From: Nitrospirae bacterium MYbin6
Lineage (GTDB): Bacteria; Nitrospirota; Thermodesulfovibrionia; Thermodesulfovibrionales; Magnetobacteriaceae
Assembly: GCA_002753305.1 (NCBI GenBank)
Contig: PEAC01000020.1
Location: 1 to 36,501 of the forward strand
Length of the DNA stretch: 36,501 nucleotides
Direction: 5' to 3'
Shown here piece by piece: positions 27,157 to 35,741 of the stretch; within the stretch, counting starts at the first letter, position 1, and every line of letters starts with the position of its first letter. The notes under the pieces are model-generated. The model ran no database searches, was not told the origin of the DNA, and was given only the letters and a program-made list of their open reading frames with translations. The translations under genes and the position numbers were made by a program.

Positions 27157-27621
27157 TTAAGACTCAAGCGGGAATTTTTTGACTTGCTCAATCTGCGCAA
27201 GCATATACTCAATACGTGCCATGGCCTTTCTAAGCCGCTGTGATATTGCGGTGCCAATGCCTCTGTAGAGGCGGTTGCCGAATGTCGGGTCTGTGTTAAT
27301 CCTGTCATCAAGCGCCTCTTTAGATATAGAAAGCAGCACCGACGGCTCAAGCGCTATGACAGTAGCCGAGGTGGGTTCGTTCTCCAGGTAAGACATCTCG
27401 CCGATAATCTCTCCGGCGCCGATTAATGCCACCTGTTTGTAGCCGCCCGCCGATATAAATACCCCTAACAATCCCTCAAGCACTATGTAGACGGCCTCGA
27501 TAAACTCCCCTTCCTTTATTATCAATGTCTCCGGTTCTAAGTGTTCTTCTACACCCATTGACAATAGCCACTGTATATCTTCGTCGCTCAGTATCTCTAA
27601 GATTTTGACCATTGTTGACAT
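27157..27621 (-). CDS. cyclic-nucleotide-binding-fold protein lacking the phosphate-binding Arg
   Basis: A 154-aa stand-alone beta-barrel of the CRP/cNMP-binding superfamily. The phosphate-binding cassette reads GEMSYLENEPTSATV: the Gly-Glu is present, but the position of the usual Arg (PRSA) is Thr. Binding of cAMP/cGMP may be lost or altered. A C-terminal amphipathic helix (about 120-150) follows, with no DNA-binding domain. It sits between the PilB-like ATPase (25-base gap) and the unknown 1038-aa gene (3-base gap), implying a shared regulatory role. Confidence 0.88.
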   Translation of the reverse strand: MSTMVKILEILSDEDIQWLLSMGVEEHLEPETLIIKEGEFIEAVYIVLEGLLGVFISAGGYKQVALIGAGEIIGEMSYLENEPTSATVIALEPSVLLSISKEALDDRINTDPTFGNRLYRGIGTAISQRLRKAMARIEYMLAQIEQVKKFPLES

Positions 27622-27646
27622 CGTCTGCCACCCCGCCCTTAATTAT

Positions 27647-29395
27647 TTAATCGCCGAACGTGCATCTAAGCACCTCGTCTATTGTTGTCACACCCTCTTT
27701 CACCTTGGCCAGTCCGCTTTGCCTGAGTGTCAGCATACCTAACCTGACTGCTTCCCTTTTCAAATCCTCAACGGTCGCGCCGCTGAGAATAAGCTCTTTG
27801 AGTTCGCTTTTTATAGGCATGACTTCATATAGGGCAATTCTTCCCTTGTAACCGGTTTGATTGCATGCCTGACAGCCTGTTCCAGAGTATGTTTTAAAAG
27901 TGCCTATTTCTTCTTTGGGAATTCCTACCTGTACGAGAATCTTCTCCGATATGGTAATTTCGTTTTTGCAGTTTAAGCATATCTTTCGTGCAAGCCTCTG
28001 TGCCAGCACCAGTATGAGGGCCGAAGATACTAAAAATGGTTCTATCCCCATATTTATAAGCCTTGTTACAGTGCTTGGGGCATCATTGGTGTGAATGGTA
28101 CTTAGTACCATGTGGCCAGTAAGGGCGGCCTTGATTCCTATTTCGGCAGTCTCATGGTCTCTTATCTCACCAACCATGATGATATCAGGGTCCTGCCGCA
28201 GGAATGCCCTCAGTGCTGAGGCAAACGTGAGGCCAACCTCCTGCTTTATCTGAACCTGGTTTATGCCGGCAAGGTTATACTCAACCGGGTCTTCAGCGGT
28301 TGTTATGTTAACGTCGGGTTTGCTTACGGAGGCCAATCCGCTATAGAGCGTGGTCGTCTTGCCGCTTCCTGTCGGACCGGTAACAAGCAGCATGCCGTAT
28401 GGCTTACTCAGGGCTTCCTGAAAATCATCCAGTTGTTTTTGGAGAAATCCCAGCTTTGTCAAATCAAGCTGTAGGTTGGACTTGTCAAGGAGTCTCATAA
28501 CAATTTTTTCACCGTAAATTACTGGCAGCGTAGAGACGCGAAAATCTATTTCTCCGCCCTCGTATTTAAGTTTTATCCTGCCGTCTTGCGGGATGCGGCG
28601 TTCGGCGATGTCAAGCCGCGCCATTATTTTTATCCTGGAGGTGAGGGCGTTTTTTATAGACATGGGCAATGACATAATCTGTTTCAGCACCCCATCCATC
28701 CTGTAGCGCAGTATAACCTCCTTTTCTGCCGGTTCGATGTGAATATCGCTTGCCCTGTCACTCACCGCGTTAATCAGTATACCGTTGACCAGCGTTATTA
28801 TCGGGGCCGCCTCGGCGTCCTTTAAGGAGACCCTTTCCTCTTTGTCCTCAATAACCGTTACGTTTTTAGAGGCCCTGCCGATCAGTTTATTAATCTCATC
28901 CATGCCGAGGGAGGCCTTCGTGGCCGCGGATGGACCACCGTCCAGCGCTACTTTTTGTTTATCCACTTTCGGATAATATTCTTCGATTGCCCTTAGTATC
29001 ATCGCCTCGGGGGCAACATACATTGATGTCTTCATTTTTGATATGAACTGTATCTCTTCAATAGCCGGCCTGTTGGACGGGTCCGCAATGGCTATCTTTA
29101 GTGATGACCCATCTTTTGAGATCGGTATCATCATATTCTTTCTTGCCTTTTCATATGGGTACATCTTCAGCAGGGTTGTATCTACCTGATGCTTGCTAAG
29201 GTCTATAGGCGGCGTGTTGTACTGCTTGCTTAAAAACTCCATCAGGGCTTCTTCTTTAATATACCCCAGTTTTACTAATGCCGTCCCAAGCCTTGTATTG
29301 TCCGTCTTCTGAAGGGCAAGGCCTTCTTCCACCTGTTTTTCGGTTACAAGCCCTGACTTAACCAGTTGCTGGCCTAATAATGTTAATGCTGCCAT
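27647..29395 (-). CDS. pilB: type IV pilus / type II secretion assembly ATPase (PilB/GspE family)
   Basis: A 582-aa hexameric secretion ATPase. The N-terminal MshEN-type domain (about 1-130) has RLGTALVKLGYI followed by LSKQYNTPPIDL, the pattern of the c-di-GMP-binding MshEN class. The ATPase core (about 190-580) has Walker A GPTGSGKTTT (from G340), Walker B with Asp/His boxes (VGEIRDHETAEIG, STIHTNDA) and the zinc tetracysteine CLNC...CQAC. It powers pilin polymerisation or pseudopilus assembly at the inner membrane. Pilus partner genes (pilC, pilT, pilM-Q) are absent, so pilB versus gspE is not settled. A promoter lies upstream (29467-29496). ATG 29395 has AGGGG about 10 bases upstream. Confidence 0.9.
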   Translation of the reverse strand: MAALTLLGQQLVKSGLVTEKQVEEGLALQKTDNTRLGTALVKLGYIKEEALMEFLSKQYNTPPIDLSKHQVDTTLLKMYPYEKARKNMMIPISKDGSSLKIAIADPSNRPAIEEIQFISKMKTSMYVAPEAMILRAIEEYYPKVDKQKVALDGGPSAATKASLGMDEINKLIGRASKNVTVIEDKEERVSLKDAEAAPIITLVNGILINAVSDRASDIHIEPAEKEVILRYRMDGVLKQIMSLPMSIKNALTSRIKIMARLDIAERRIPQDGRIKLKYEGGEIDFRVSTLPVIYGEKIVMRLLDKSNLQLDLTKLGFLQKQLDDFQEALSKPYGMLLVTGPTGSGKTTTLYSGLASVSKPDVNITTAEDPVEYNLAGINQVQIKQEVGLTFASALRAFLRQDPDIIMVGEIRDHETAEIGIKAALTGHMVLSTIHTNDAPSTVTRLINMGIEPFLVSSALILVLAQRLARKICLNCKNEITISEKILVQVGIPKEEIGTFKTYSGTGCQACNQTGYKGRIALYEVMPIKSELKELILSGATVEDLKREAVRLGMLTLRQSGLAKVKEGVTTIDEVLRCTFGD

Positions 29396-29466
29396 GATCT
29401 AATATCCCCTGTTATATGCCATAAGTTCATTTGACTAAAACCTTTACCTCTCTTCTTTACCTCCTT

Positions 29467-29496
29467 ATTATCACATAAACATATTAATTTGTGCAA
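29467..29496 (-). promoter_or_regulatory. sigma70-type promoter ahead of the PilB-like ATPase
   Basis: Minus-strand TTGCAC (29491-29496), 18-base spacer, GATAAT (29467-29472) preceded by TGT, closely resembling the tRNA-Val promoter. The 118-base gap after the upstream gene supports a transcription start here. The predicted leader contains an AAGGAGG far upstream of the ATPase start. Confidence 0.5.
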
Positions 29497-29513
29497 TCGG
29501 CGACAACAATGCC

Positions 29514-30098
29514 TCAATACAATGTCAGCCGGATTACTTTTCCTCCTATGGGGTCTATTCTTATATTTATACTGCCGCTGGAGTTTAACTCCTGCAGCTC
29601 ATCTTCAATTTGTTGGTCCTCGACACAAAATACCTTTGCAAGTTTTGTTACCGTACTGCTGTATTTGAGTTTTGTTAACTTATGTTCCATCATCATGGAA
29701 AATATCACGGTTATCCCGTTTTGCAGGTCTATCGGCATTATCGGGCTGGTCAGCATCTGAGTCGTTCTCTTCAGGCGGTCAACCAGGGAGTTCAGTGTAA
29801 GCCATATGAAATCGGGGGACTTATCCGTGTAACCTTTGAAGGTTTCCTTGTTGATCTCTATAAGTTCCGTGTGCTGGAGTGCCCTTGCCGATGCGATGCG
29901 TTTATGGCCTTCAGTGAAAATCGCCATCTCTCCAAATATATTCACCGGCTCAAGGATGTGCAATACGGAATGCACTCCATCGACCAGCTTCGATATCTCC
30001 ACCTGCCCCTTTTTAATAATAAATGCAGAGCTGCCGCTTGCGCCTTCTTTGAATATAATCTCGTTCTTATAGTACTCTAAAACTTTGTATGTGGACAC
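29514..30098 (-). CDS. cyclic-nucleotide-binding-fold protein with C-terminal helical/winged domain
   Basis: A 194-aa CRP-superfamily protein: a cNMP-binding barrel (about 5-115) with cassette FGEMAIFTEGHKRIAS, where Gly-Glu and an Arg are kept, then a C-terminal region (about 130-194) that could form a small winged-helix-like fold (TKLAKVFCVEDQQIEDELQEL). This differs from a classical CRP helix-turn-helix, so DNA binding is uncertain. The start is GTG at 30098, with GAGGG unusually close (about 3 bases). It lies between recD2 and the ATPase gene and has its own promoter candidate. Confidence 0.85.
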   Translation of the reverse strand: MSTYKVLEYYKNEIIFKEGASGSSAFIIKKGQVEISKLVDGVHSVLHILEPVNIFGEMAIFTEGHKRIASARALQHTELIEINKETFKGYTDKSPDFIWLTLNSLVDRLKRTTQMLTSPIMPIDLQNGITVIFSMMMEHKLTKLKYSSTVTKLAKVFCVEDQQIEDELQELNSSGSINIRIDPIGGKVIRLTLY

Positions 30099-30144
30099 GT
30101 TCCCTCTGAGATAATGTGTTTTTCATTTGAAGGCCTCTCATGTG

Positions 30145-30174
30145 ATTCTAACACACTTGTCTCCCTTAGTTCAA
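30145..30174 (-). promoter_or_regulatory. sigma70-type promoter candidate
   Basis: Minus-strand TTGAAC (30169-30174), 18-base spacer, TAGAAT (30145-30150), in the 91-base gap between the helicase stop and the GTG start at 30098. Confidence 0.4.
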
Positions 30175-30189
30175 TTGGAACCTAAGCAT

Positions 30190-32391
30190 TCAGCGCAGCC
30201 TTTGCCTCAGATATGTATAGCGGTGATGGGGTTTGTTGTTGTTTATAGCTATATGAATGGCCTTCTTTGTGCCTAACAGGACAACAAGGCGTTTGCCCCT
30301 TGTGACGGCCGTGTAGAGCAGGTTTCGCTGGAGCATTATGTAGTGCTGTGTGTGAATTGGCATTACGACGGCATGGTATTCGCTCCCCTGCGACTTATGA
30401 ACAGTTACCGCGTAGGCCAGGGTTATTTCGTCAAGGTCCTTGTAGTCATAGGCCGCGTGTTTGCCGTCGAAATTTACTGTTATCTCCTGGTTTTCCGTGT
30501 TTATCGACACTATCTTGCCGATGTCGCCGTTAAAGACATCCTTGTCGTAGTTATTGACTACCTGCATGACCTTATCACCGGTTCTGAATACGCGCCCGCC
30601 CCTTATGATTTCCATGCCTGTGGGATTGAGGGCCTGCTGCAGGGCGGCATTGAGGTTGCTTGCACCAAGAAGGCCCTTATACATGGCAGTGAGCACTTGA
30701 ATGTCTTTGAACGGGTCGAGTCTGAATTTTTCCGGAATCCTGTCCTTACAGAGTGATACAATCCTCCCCGCAATACCCTCTGGTTCGGCTATTTCAAGGA
30801 AGTAAAAATCCCGTTGCTGCTCCATGTCATTTGTTAAAATCGGGAACTCGCCGCTGTTTATCTTATGGGCATTGACAACAATGAGGCTTCTCCTGGACTG
30901 CCTGAAGATCTCGTTAAGCCTTACAACGGCAACAACGCCTGAGTCTATTACGTCTCTGAGAACGCTGCCTGCCCCCACGGAGGGCAGTTGATCGATGTCG
31001 CCAACAAGGATAAGCGTACAATGGGGCGGCAGCGCCTTAAGAAAATGATGCATTAGTATGGTGTCCACCATTGAGACCTCATCAAGGACTACCAGATTGG
31101 CGTCGAGGGGGTTTTTGTCGGTTCTCTTAAACGCACCGTCTTTGGGGCTGAAATCCAGGAGGCGGTGGATGGTCTTTGCGTCGTCGCCCGTGGCCTCGGC
31201 CATGCGCTTGGCGGCACGCCCGGTTGGGGCTGCAAGCAGGACGCGATGCCCAAGGCGCTTGTATATCTTTATTATTGAATTTATTATCGTGGTCTTACCC
31301 GTGCCGGGGCCGCCGGTTATCACCAGCACCTTCCTATTAAAGGACATCTTTACGGCCTCTGCCTGATTCTCTGCAAGCTCGATAGAGAGTTCCTTCTGTA
31401 CCCATTGCAGGGCCTTGTCCTCGTCAAATACAAGCGGGGTTGAGACGTGCGCAAGGAGTTTCTTCAGATTGGCCGCTATGGATGTCTCCGAAATGTAAAA
31501 CTTTGCCAGATACACTGCCTTATTGGCTTCTACTCTGGCATCCTCGTTTATTGCTTCGATTACGATATGCCTGGCCTGGGCCGCCGCGTCCATTGCCGTT
31601 ATAACCAGCTCCCTCTCTATATCAAGTACCTTCATACACTCGGCAACAAGAAGTTCATAGGGGTAATACACATGGCCGTCGTCGGCCAGTTGATGAAGGA
31701 CGTAGAGAATCCCGGACTCTGCCCGCAGCGGGGAATCCTTTTCAAACCCCAGTTTTGCCGCTATTTTATCTGCTGTGATAAAACCAACTCCATATATATC
31801 CGTGGCTAATTGGTAGGGATTTGCCTTTACGACCTCAACGGAATTGTGCCCGTAGTGCTTGAAAATCTTTATGGCATATGTGCTGCTTACCCCGTGAGAC
31901 TGCAAAAAGAGCATAATCTCCTTTATCTCCCTCTGCTCGACCCATGCGGATTTGATCATTGCGACACGTTTTTCGCCGATGCCGTCAACCTCTTTAAGCC
32001 TTTCAACAGTATCTTCGATAACGTCAAGGGTCTTTTCGGCGAATTTCAGGACGAGGCGCCTTGCCAGTACCGGCCCGATTCCCTTAATCAGGCCGGAGCC
32101 GAGATATTTCTCGATGCCGATAACTGTGGCCGGTGTGACAGACGTATAGGAGTTGACCTTGAACTGTTCGCCATACTTTGGATGGTTAACCCATGCCCCC
32201 CGGAGTCTAAGCACCTCGCCCGGATTGATGGAAAGGAGATTTCCGGCAACTGTGACAAGGTCCCTTCGTCCGGCAATTGACAATTTAAGAATACTGTAGG
32301 CGTTTTCCTCGTTGGCAAATGTGATACGCTCAACCTGGCCCTGTATCTCGGCCTCCTCCTGAGGCTGCAGTGTTTTGCGATAATTTGACAT
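30190..32391 (-). CDS. recD2: RecD2-type ATP-dependent DNA helicase
   Basis: A 733-aa SF1B 5'-3' helicase of the RecD2 (RecD-like, RecBC-independent) family, close to the usual 720-800 aa. An N-terminal OB-like region (about 10-75) is followed by helix-hairpin-helix segments (IKGIGPVLARRLV, LKEVDGIGEKR, IYGVGFITADKIA). Motif I is ITGGPGTGKTT (from G360), motif II VLDEVSMVD, motif III LVGDIDQLPSVG, and a late motif VTVHKSQGSEY. It acts in DNA repair and replication-fork processing in genomes that often lack RecBCD. The start ATG has no clear ribosome binding site. It is transcribed divergently from the MazG-like gene across 82 bases of AT-rich DNA. Confidence 0.93.
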   Translation of the reverse strand: MSNYRKTLQPQEEAEIQGQVERITFANEENAYSILKLSIAGRRDLVTVAGNLLSINPGEVLRLRGAWVNHPKYGEQFKVNSYTSVTPATVIGIEKYLGSGLIKGIGPVLARRLVLKFAEKTLDVIEDTVERLKEVDGIGEKRVAMIKSAWVEQREIKEIMLFLQSHGVSSTYAIKIFKHYGHNSVEVVKANPYQLATDIYGVGFITADKIAAKLGFEKDSPLRAESGILYVLHQLADDGHVYYPYELLVAECMKVLDIERELVITAMDAAAQARHIVIEAINEDARVEANKAVYLAKFYISETSIAANLKKLLAHVSTPLVFDEDKALQWVQKELSIELAENQAEAVKMSFNRKVLVITGGPGTGKTTIINSIIKIYKRLGHRVLLAAPTGRAAKRMAEATGDDAKTIHRLLDFSPKDGAFKRTDKNPLDANLVVLDEVSMVDTILMHHFLKALPPHCTLILVGDIDQLPSVGAGSVLRDVIDSGVVAVVRLNEIFRQSRRSLIVVNAHKINSGEFPILTNDMEQQRDFYFLEIAEPEGIAGRIVSLCKDRIPEKFRLDPFKDIQVLTAMYKGLLGASNLNAALQQALNPTGMEIIRGGRVFRTGDKVMQVVNNYDKDVFNGDIGKIVSINTENQEITVNFDGKHAAYDYKDLDEITLAYAVTVHKSQGSEYHAVVMPIHTQHYIMLQRNLLYTAVTRGKRLVVLLGTKKAIHIAINNNKPHHRYTYLRQRLR

Positions 32392-32394
32392 ATA

Positions 32395-32423
32395 TTTACA
32401 TTTATATTATCATAATTTATAAC
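32395..32423 (+). promoter_or_regulatory. sigma70-type promoter for the MazG-macrodomain pair
   Basis: TTTACA (32395-32400), 17-base spacer, TATAAC (32418-32423), about 50 bases ahead of the ATG at 32474. Confidence 0.5.
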
Positions 32424-32473
32424 TGTAATGCCGTTTAAATGTATTGCGAAATAAAAAACAGGAGCGCCTTACA

Positions 32474-32827
32474 ATGAATATGTCCCAATTAATGGAGGCC
32501 CTGGCCGAATTTGCAAAGGAAAGAGACTGGGAGCAGTTTCACAGTCCAAAAAACCTGGCCATGGCCCTGAGTGTCGAGGCCGCCGAGATAGTAGAGATCT
32601 TTCAATGGACGAAGGAGGAGGACAGCCTTAGCCTTGACGCCGATAAGCTGGCCGGGTTAACAGACGAAATCGGAGACGTAATGATTTATTTGGCGAACCT
32701 GGCCCGTAAATTCGGCATAGACCCGCTTGATGCGGCCGCCGGAAAATTGGAAAAAAATAAGAAGAAATACCCGGCAGCCCTCGTCAAGGGCAACTCTGCA
32801 AAATATACCGAATATGGAAGCAAATAA
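32474..32827 (+). CDS. MazG-like nucleotide pyrophosphohydrolase
   Basis: A 117-aa all-alpha NTP pyrophosphatase of the MazG superfamily. The metal-binding pattern is clear: SVEAAEIVEIFQW, then DEIGDVMIYLANLA, plus an N-terminal FHSPKNLAMAL, as in single-domain dCTPase/RS21-C6-like enzymes. It hydrolyses (d)NTPs to monophosphates and pyrophosphate, probably cleaning the nucleotide pool. I chose ATG 32474 because AGGAG lies nine bases upstream; a TTG at 32444 would add ten residues without that support. It precedes the macrodomain gene by 14 bases. Confidence 0.9.
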   Translation: MNMSQLMEALAEFAKERDWEQFHSPKNLAMALSVEAAEIVEIFQWTKEEDSLSLDADKLAGLTDEIGDVMIYLANLARKFGIDPLDAAAGKLEKNKKKYPAALVKGNSAKYTEYGSK

Positions 32828-32841
32828 AAGGAGTCAGCCAA

Positions 32842-33375
32842 ATGGAGATCATAAGCGACAAGCCAGTGGGCAATGGAATGCTCCGCCTCGTCAGGGGCGA
32901 TATCACCGAACGCGACGTTGACGCAATAGTAAACGCGGCAAACTCACACCTGCAGCATGGCGGCGGGGTGGCCGCGGCAATTGTAAGAAAGGGCGGCAGC
33001 ATTATCCAGGAGGAAAGCGACAAGGCCGGCTATGTTTCCGTAGGGACAGTGGCAGTAACACAGGCAGGAAGGCTTCCCTGCAAGGCAGTCATACATGCCG
33101 TCGGGCCACGGATGGGCGAGGGCAACGAGGACGAGAAACTCAAAAACGCCGTAGTTAATTCACTAAAGGCTGCCACAGAAAGAGGTTTTGCAAGCATATC
33201 GATGCCGGCAATCAGCTCAGGGATTTTCGGATTCCCAAAGGACAGATGCGCGCGCATTTTAGTTGGGGAAAGTAAACGCTTTCTATTGGAAAACCCGGAG
33301 ACAAACGTTAAGATAGTAGAGTTCTGCATCTATGACAACCCCACGCTCGAGCATTTTAAAAGGGAACTTGAGTAG
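32842..33375 (+). CDS. macrodomain protein (ADP-ribose/O-acetyl-ADP-ribose hydrolase type)
   Basis: A 177-aa single macrodomain: GDITERDVDAIVNAANSHL, then HGGGVAAAI, the substrate loop GRLPCKAVIHAVGP and the phosphate loop ISSGIFGFP. The NAAN and GGGV motifs place it with MacroD/YmdB-like ADP-ribosyl hydrolases and deacetylases. ATG 32842 is preceded by AAGGAG. It is co-transcribed with the MazG-like hydrolase, a plausible pair for nucleotide-metabolite clean-up. It converges on the MEMO gene across 65 bases in which I see no clear terminator. Confidence 0.93.
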   Translation: MEIISDKPVGNGMLRLVRGDITERDVDAIVNAANSHLQHGGGVAAAIVRKGGSIIQEESDKAGYVSVGTVAVTQAGRLPCKAVIHAVGPRMGEGNEDEKLKNAVVNSLKAATERGFASISMPAISSGIFGFPKDRCARILVGESKRFLLENPETNVKIVEFCIYDNPTLEHFKRELE

Positions 33376-33440
33376 TATGGGCATTTCGGTAATTTTCCCG
33401 TGGAGAATAATGGCAAAGTCTAATCTGAGAGAGATTTCCC

Positions 33441-34250
33441 TTAAGTTACAATAACGCCCGCGTATCCTACGACACGTCCATAGTCGCCGCTGGTCTCTGC
33501 CGATGTGGTATATCTTATGACCTCGGCCCTCTTTGCACCCAAGGCAATAGAGGCGTATAGCATTATAGCCGCAGGCAGGTAGCCGCACATAGTGATGCGC
33601 TCCCGCTGTACAACCGTGTAGAGGCCGCCCGGGTCAAGATTTAATATCATGTCGAGGGCAAGGTTGTCTTTTCGCCGTGCCTCCGGCTCCGGCAGGTAGT
33701 GGCTCATGTCGGAGCTGGCCGCTATGACGACGGATTTGCCCGCCTGCCCGATAACTCCAGCAAGTGTCTCACCGGCGGCCTTACACTCTTCCAGGTCCAG
33801 GCCCATTACCGTTATTGGCACTATCTTTACTGCCTTCGAGAAATGCGCGATAAAGGGAAGCTGTACCTCAAGTGAGTGCTCAAACTGGTGCGCGCTGTGC
33901 TCTTCCTTGAAAATACCCTTTTGCAGAATTGCCCTGCCGAGGTCCTCGTCTATGTCGAACGTATTCGTCGGGACTTCCCACTGCCCGCTTGACATCATCG
34001 AAAACTTCCCGCCAAGGCCCGTGTGATTTGGCCCTATTAATATAAATGTATCTGGAAACTGTATCTGCGAATATACCGCCGCCGCTACCGCTCCAGAATA
34101 TATGTACCCCGCGTGAGGGCTGATAAGGCCTATGGCCTTTTGTAATGGGCCTGATACTTCGGCCCTTGTTATGCATGCCTCGACTTCCGTGGCAAGGGCG
34201 GCCTCAGAAGAGCTGTAAAAATGTCCTGCTACTGCCGGTGGTCTTTTCAA
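33441..34250 (-). CDS. amrB: MEMO1 family protein (AmmeMemoRadiSam system protein B)
   Basis: About 269 aa, related to extradiol-dioxygenase-fold MEMO proteins. Conserved putative metal/active-site residues are seen in ISPHAGYIYSG, LIGPNHTG, FEHSLEVQLPF, SSDMSHY and ITMCGYLPA. I chose the TTG at 34250: GGAGG lies 5 bases upstream, and the resulting N-terminus (MKRPPAVAGHFY) matches the family's typical start. An ATG at 34310 would add 20 residues and overlap dnaB. The AMMECR1 and radical-SAM partners of this system are not in the window. Biochemical role in bacteria unsettled. Confidence 0.9.
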   Translation of the reverse strand: MKRPPAVAGHFYSSSEAALATEVEACITRAEVSGPLQKAIGLISPHAGYIYSGAVAAAVYSQIQFPDTFILIGPNHTGLGGKFSMMSSGQWEVPTNTFDIDEDLGRAILQKGIFKEEHSAHQFEHSLEVQLPFIAHFSKAVKIVPITVMGLDLEECKAAGETLAGVIGQAGKSVVIAASSDMSHYLPEPEARRKDNLALDMILNLDPGGLYTVVQRERITMCGYLPAAIMLYASIALGAKRAEVIRYTTSAETSGDYGRVVGYAGVIVT

Positions 34251-34272
34251 TGGTACCTCCGCGAACTTTTGC

Positions 34273-35646
34273 TTAGAAGGCCTCTTCAGGCTCCTCGTAG
34301 TAGCCTCCATCGGTGTAGTCCATAAACCTTGTAACCTCGGATAAAAACGTTAGATTCACCTTAACCCCAGCCGGGCCGTTTCTCTGCTTTGCTACATGGA
34401 GTTCTGCCTTGCCCTTTGAGGCAGGGTCATCTCTATTATAAACCTCGTCTCTGTATAAAAACAATATAACGTCGGCGTCTTGTTCTATGGCGCCGGACTC
34501 TCTTAAGTCCGCGATGGTGGGGATTGGGGGGCGGCGCTGCTCGACAAGACGGTTCAACTGGCTCAGGGCTATGACGGGGATATTAAGCTCCTTTGCCAGC
34601 CCCTTAAGGGAGCGCGATATCTCAGAGATCTCCTGCTCACGGCGTTCCACACCAGAGCGTCCGCGCACGAGCTGCAGGTAATCCACTATTACAAGCCCGA
34701 GGCCATGCTCCAGCTTTAGCCTTCGTGCCTTTGACCTCATCTCAAGGACTCCGATGTCCGAGGCGTCGTCGATATAAATCGGCGCCTCTGCCAGTTTCCC
34801 CGCGGCAGATGTCAGCTTTGGCCAGTCCTCTCTGCGCAGAAATCCCTTTCTCACCCTGTTGGAGTCGACCATTGCCTCGGAACACAGCATTCTCAGGGCC
34901 AGTTGCCGTTTTGACATTTCGAGGCTGAATATGGCCACAGGCTCTTTGACGTTAACTCCAACGTGCTGGGCGATATTAAGACACAAGGCTGTCTTACCCA
35001 TTGATGGACGCCCGCCTATGATTATCAGGTCTCCCTGCTGGAAGCCCGTCGTAAGCTCGTCGAGGTCCTTAAAGCCCGAAGCCACGCCGGTTATGGCCTC
35101 CTTGTTGTCATAGAGGCGCTCGACCATTGCGATGCTTTCCTTTACGATTTCGTCCAATTTTGAGAATGGACGGCGCGTCCTCTGCTCTGACAGGGCAAAT
35201 ATAGTCTTCTCGGCAAAGTCCATCATCTCGTCGGCATCCTGGCCGTCTTCATATATCCTTGCTATAACGCTCGTTGCCGCCCCAATAAGCCCTCTGAGGA
35301 TGGCCTTCTCTCTGATTATCTTGCAGTGAAAGGCGATATTTGCTGAAGTCGGGACGGAATTCACGATTGTCGAAAGATATGATACCCCGCCGACCTTCTC
35401 GATATCGTCTTGCCTTCTCAGCAGGTCAGACAGGGTGATAATATCGATTGGTTCGGTCTTGTCAAGGAGGGTAAGCATGGCGGAGAATATACGCCTGTGA
35501 GACTCTTTATAAAAATCCTCAGGGGATATAACCTCAAGGGCCTTGTAGATGGCGTCGTTCTCAAGGAGAATCGCACCGAGAACAAACTGTTCGGCATCGA
35601 CGTTTTGGGGTGGGAGTTTATCGACTGCATATTCAACATCTCTCAT
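34273..35646 (-). CDS. dnaB: replicative DNA helicase DnaB
   Basis: A 457-aa hexameric replication-fork helicase of normal length. The N-terminal domain (about 8-110; PPQNVDAEQFVLGAIL) is followed by a linker and the RecA-like core. Walker A is GGRPSMGKTAL (from G211), Walker B is LVIVDYLQLV, and the DnaB-specific SQLNRLVEQR and RESGAIEQDADVI follow. No intein interrupts the usual insertion sites. ATG 35646 has GGAG about nine bases upstream. It lies downstream of rplI, a common bacterial arrangement, with a GC-rich hairpin in the 95-base gap. Confidence 0.97.
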   Translation of the reverse strand: MRDVEYAVDKLPPQNVDAEQFVLGAILLENDAIYKALEVISPEDFYKESHRRIFSAMLTLLDKTEPIDIITLSDLLRRQDDIEKVGGVSYLSTIVNSVPTSANIAFHCKIIREKAILRGLIGAATSVIARIYEDGQDADEMMDFAEKTIFALSEQRTRRPFSKLDEIVKESIAMVERLYDNKEAITGVASGFKDLDELTTGFQQGDLIIIGGRPSMGKTALCLNIAQHVGVNVKEPVAIFSLEMSKRQLALRMLCSEAMVDSNRVRKGFLRREDWPKLTSAAGKLAEAPIYIDDASDIGVLEMRSKARRLKLEHGLGLVIVDYLQLVRGRSGVERREQEISEISRSLKGLAKELNIPVIALSQLNRLVEQRRPPIPTIADLRESGAIEQDADVILFLYRDEVYNRDDPASKGKAELHVAKQRNGPAGVKVNLTFLSEVTRFMDYTDGGYYEEPEEAF

Positions 35647-35660
35647 GGTTGTAACTCCGC

Positions 35661-35690
35661 AGGGGGGACGTGGGTGTCCGCCTGCCCCCT
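35661..35690 (-). promoter_or_regulatory. GC-rich hairpin between rplI and dnaB
   Basis: On the minus strand, an outer AGGGG/CCCCT stem with an inner GGAC/GTCC stem can form just before the dnaB ribosome binding site. There is no T-run, so it is not a classical terminator. It may tune read-through or translation; this is weak evidence. Confidence 0.25.
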
Positions 35691-35741
35691 AACTTTTAAT
35701 ACATGGCTCCGGCAGGACATTCACCGTGGCAATCCTCTGTC

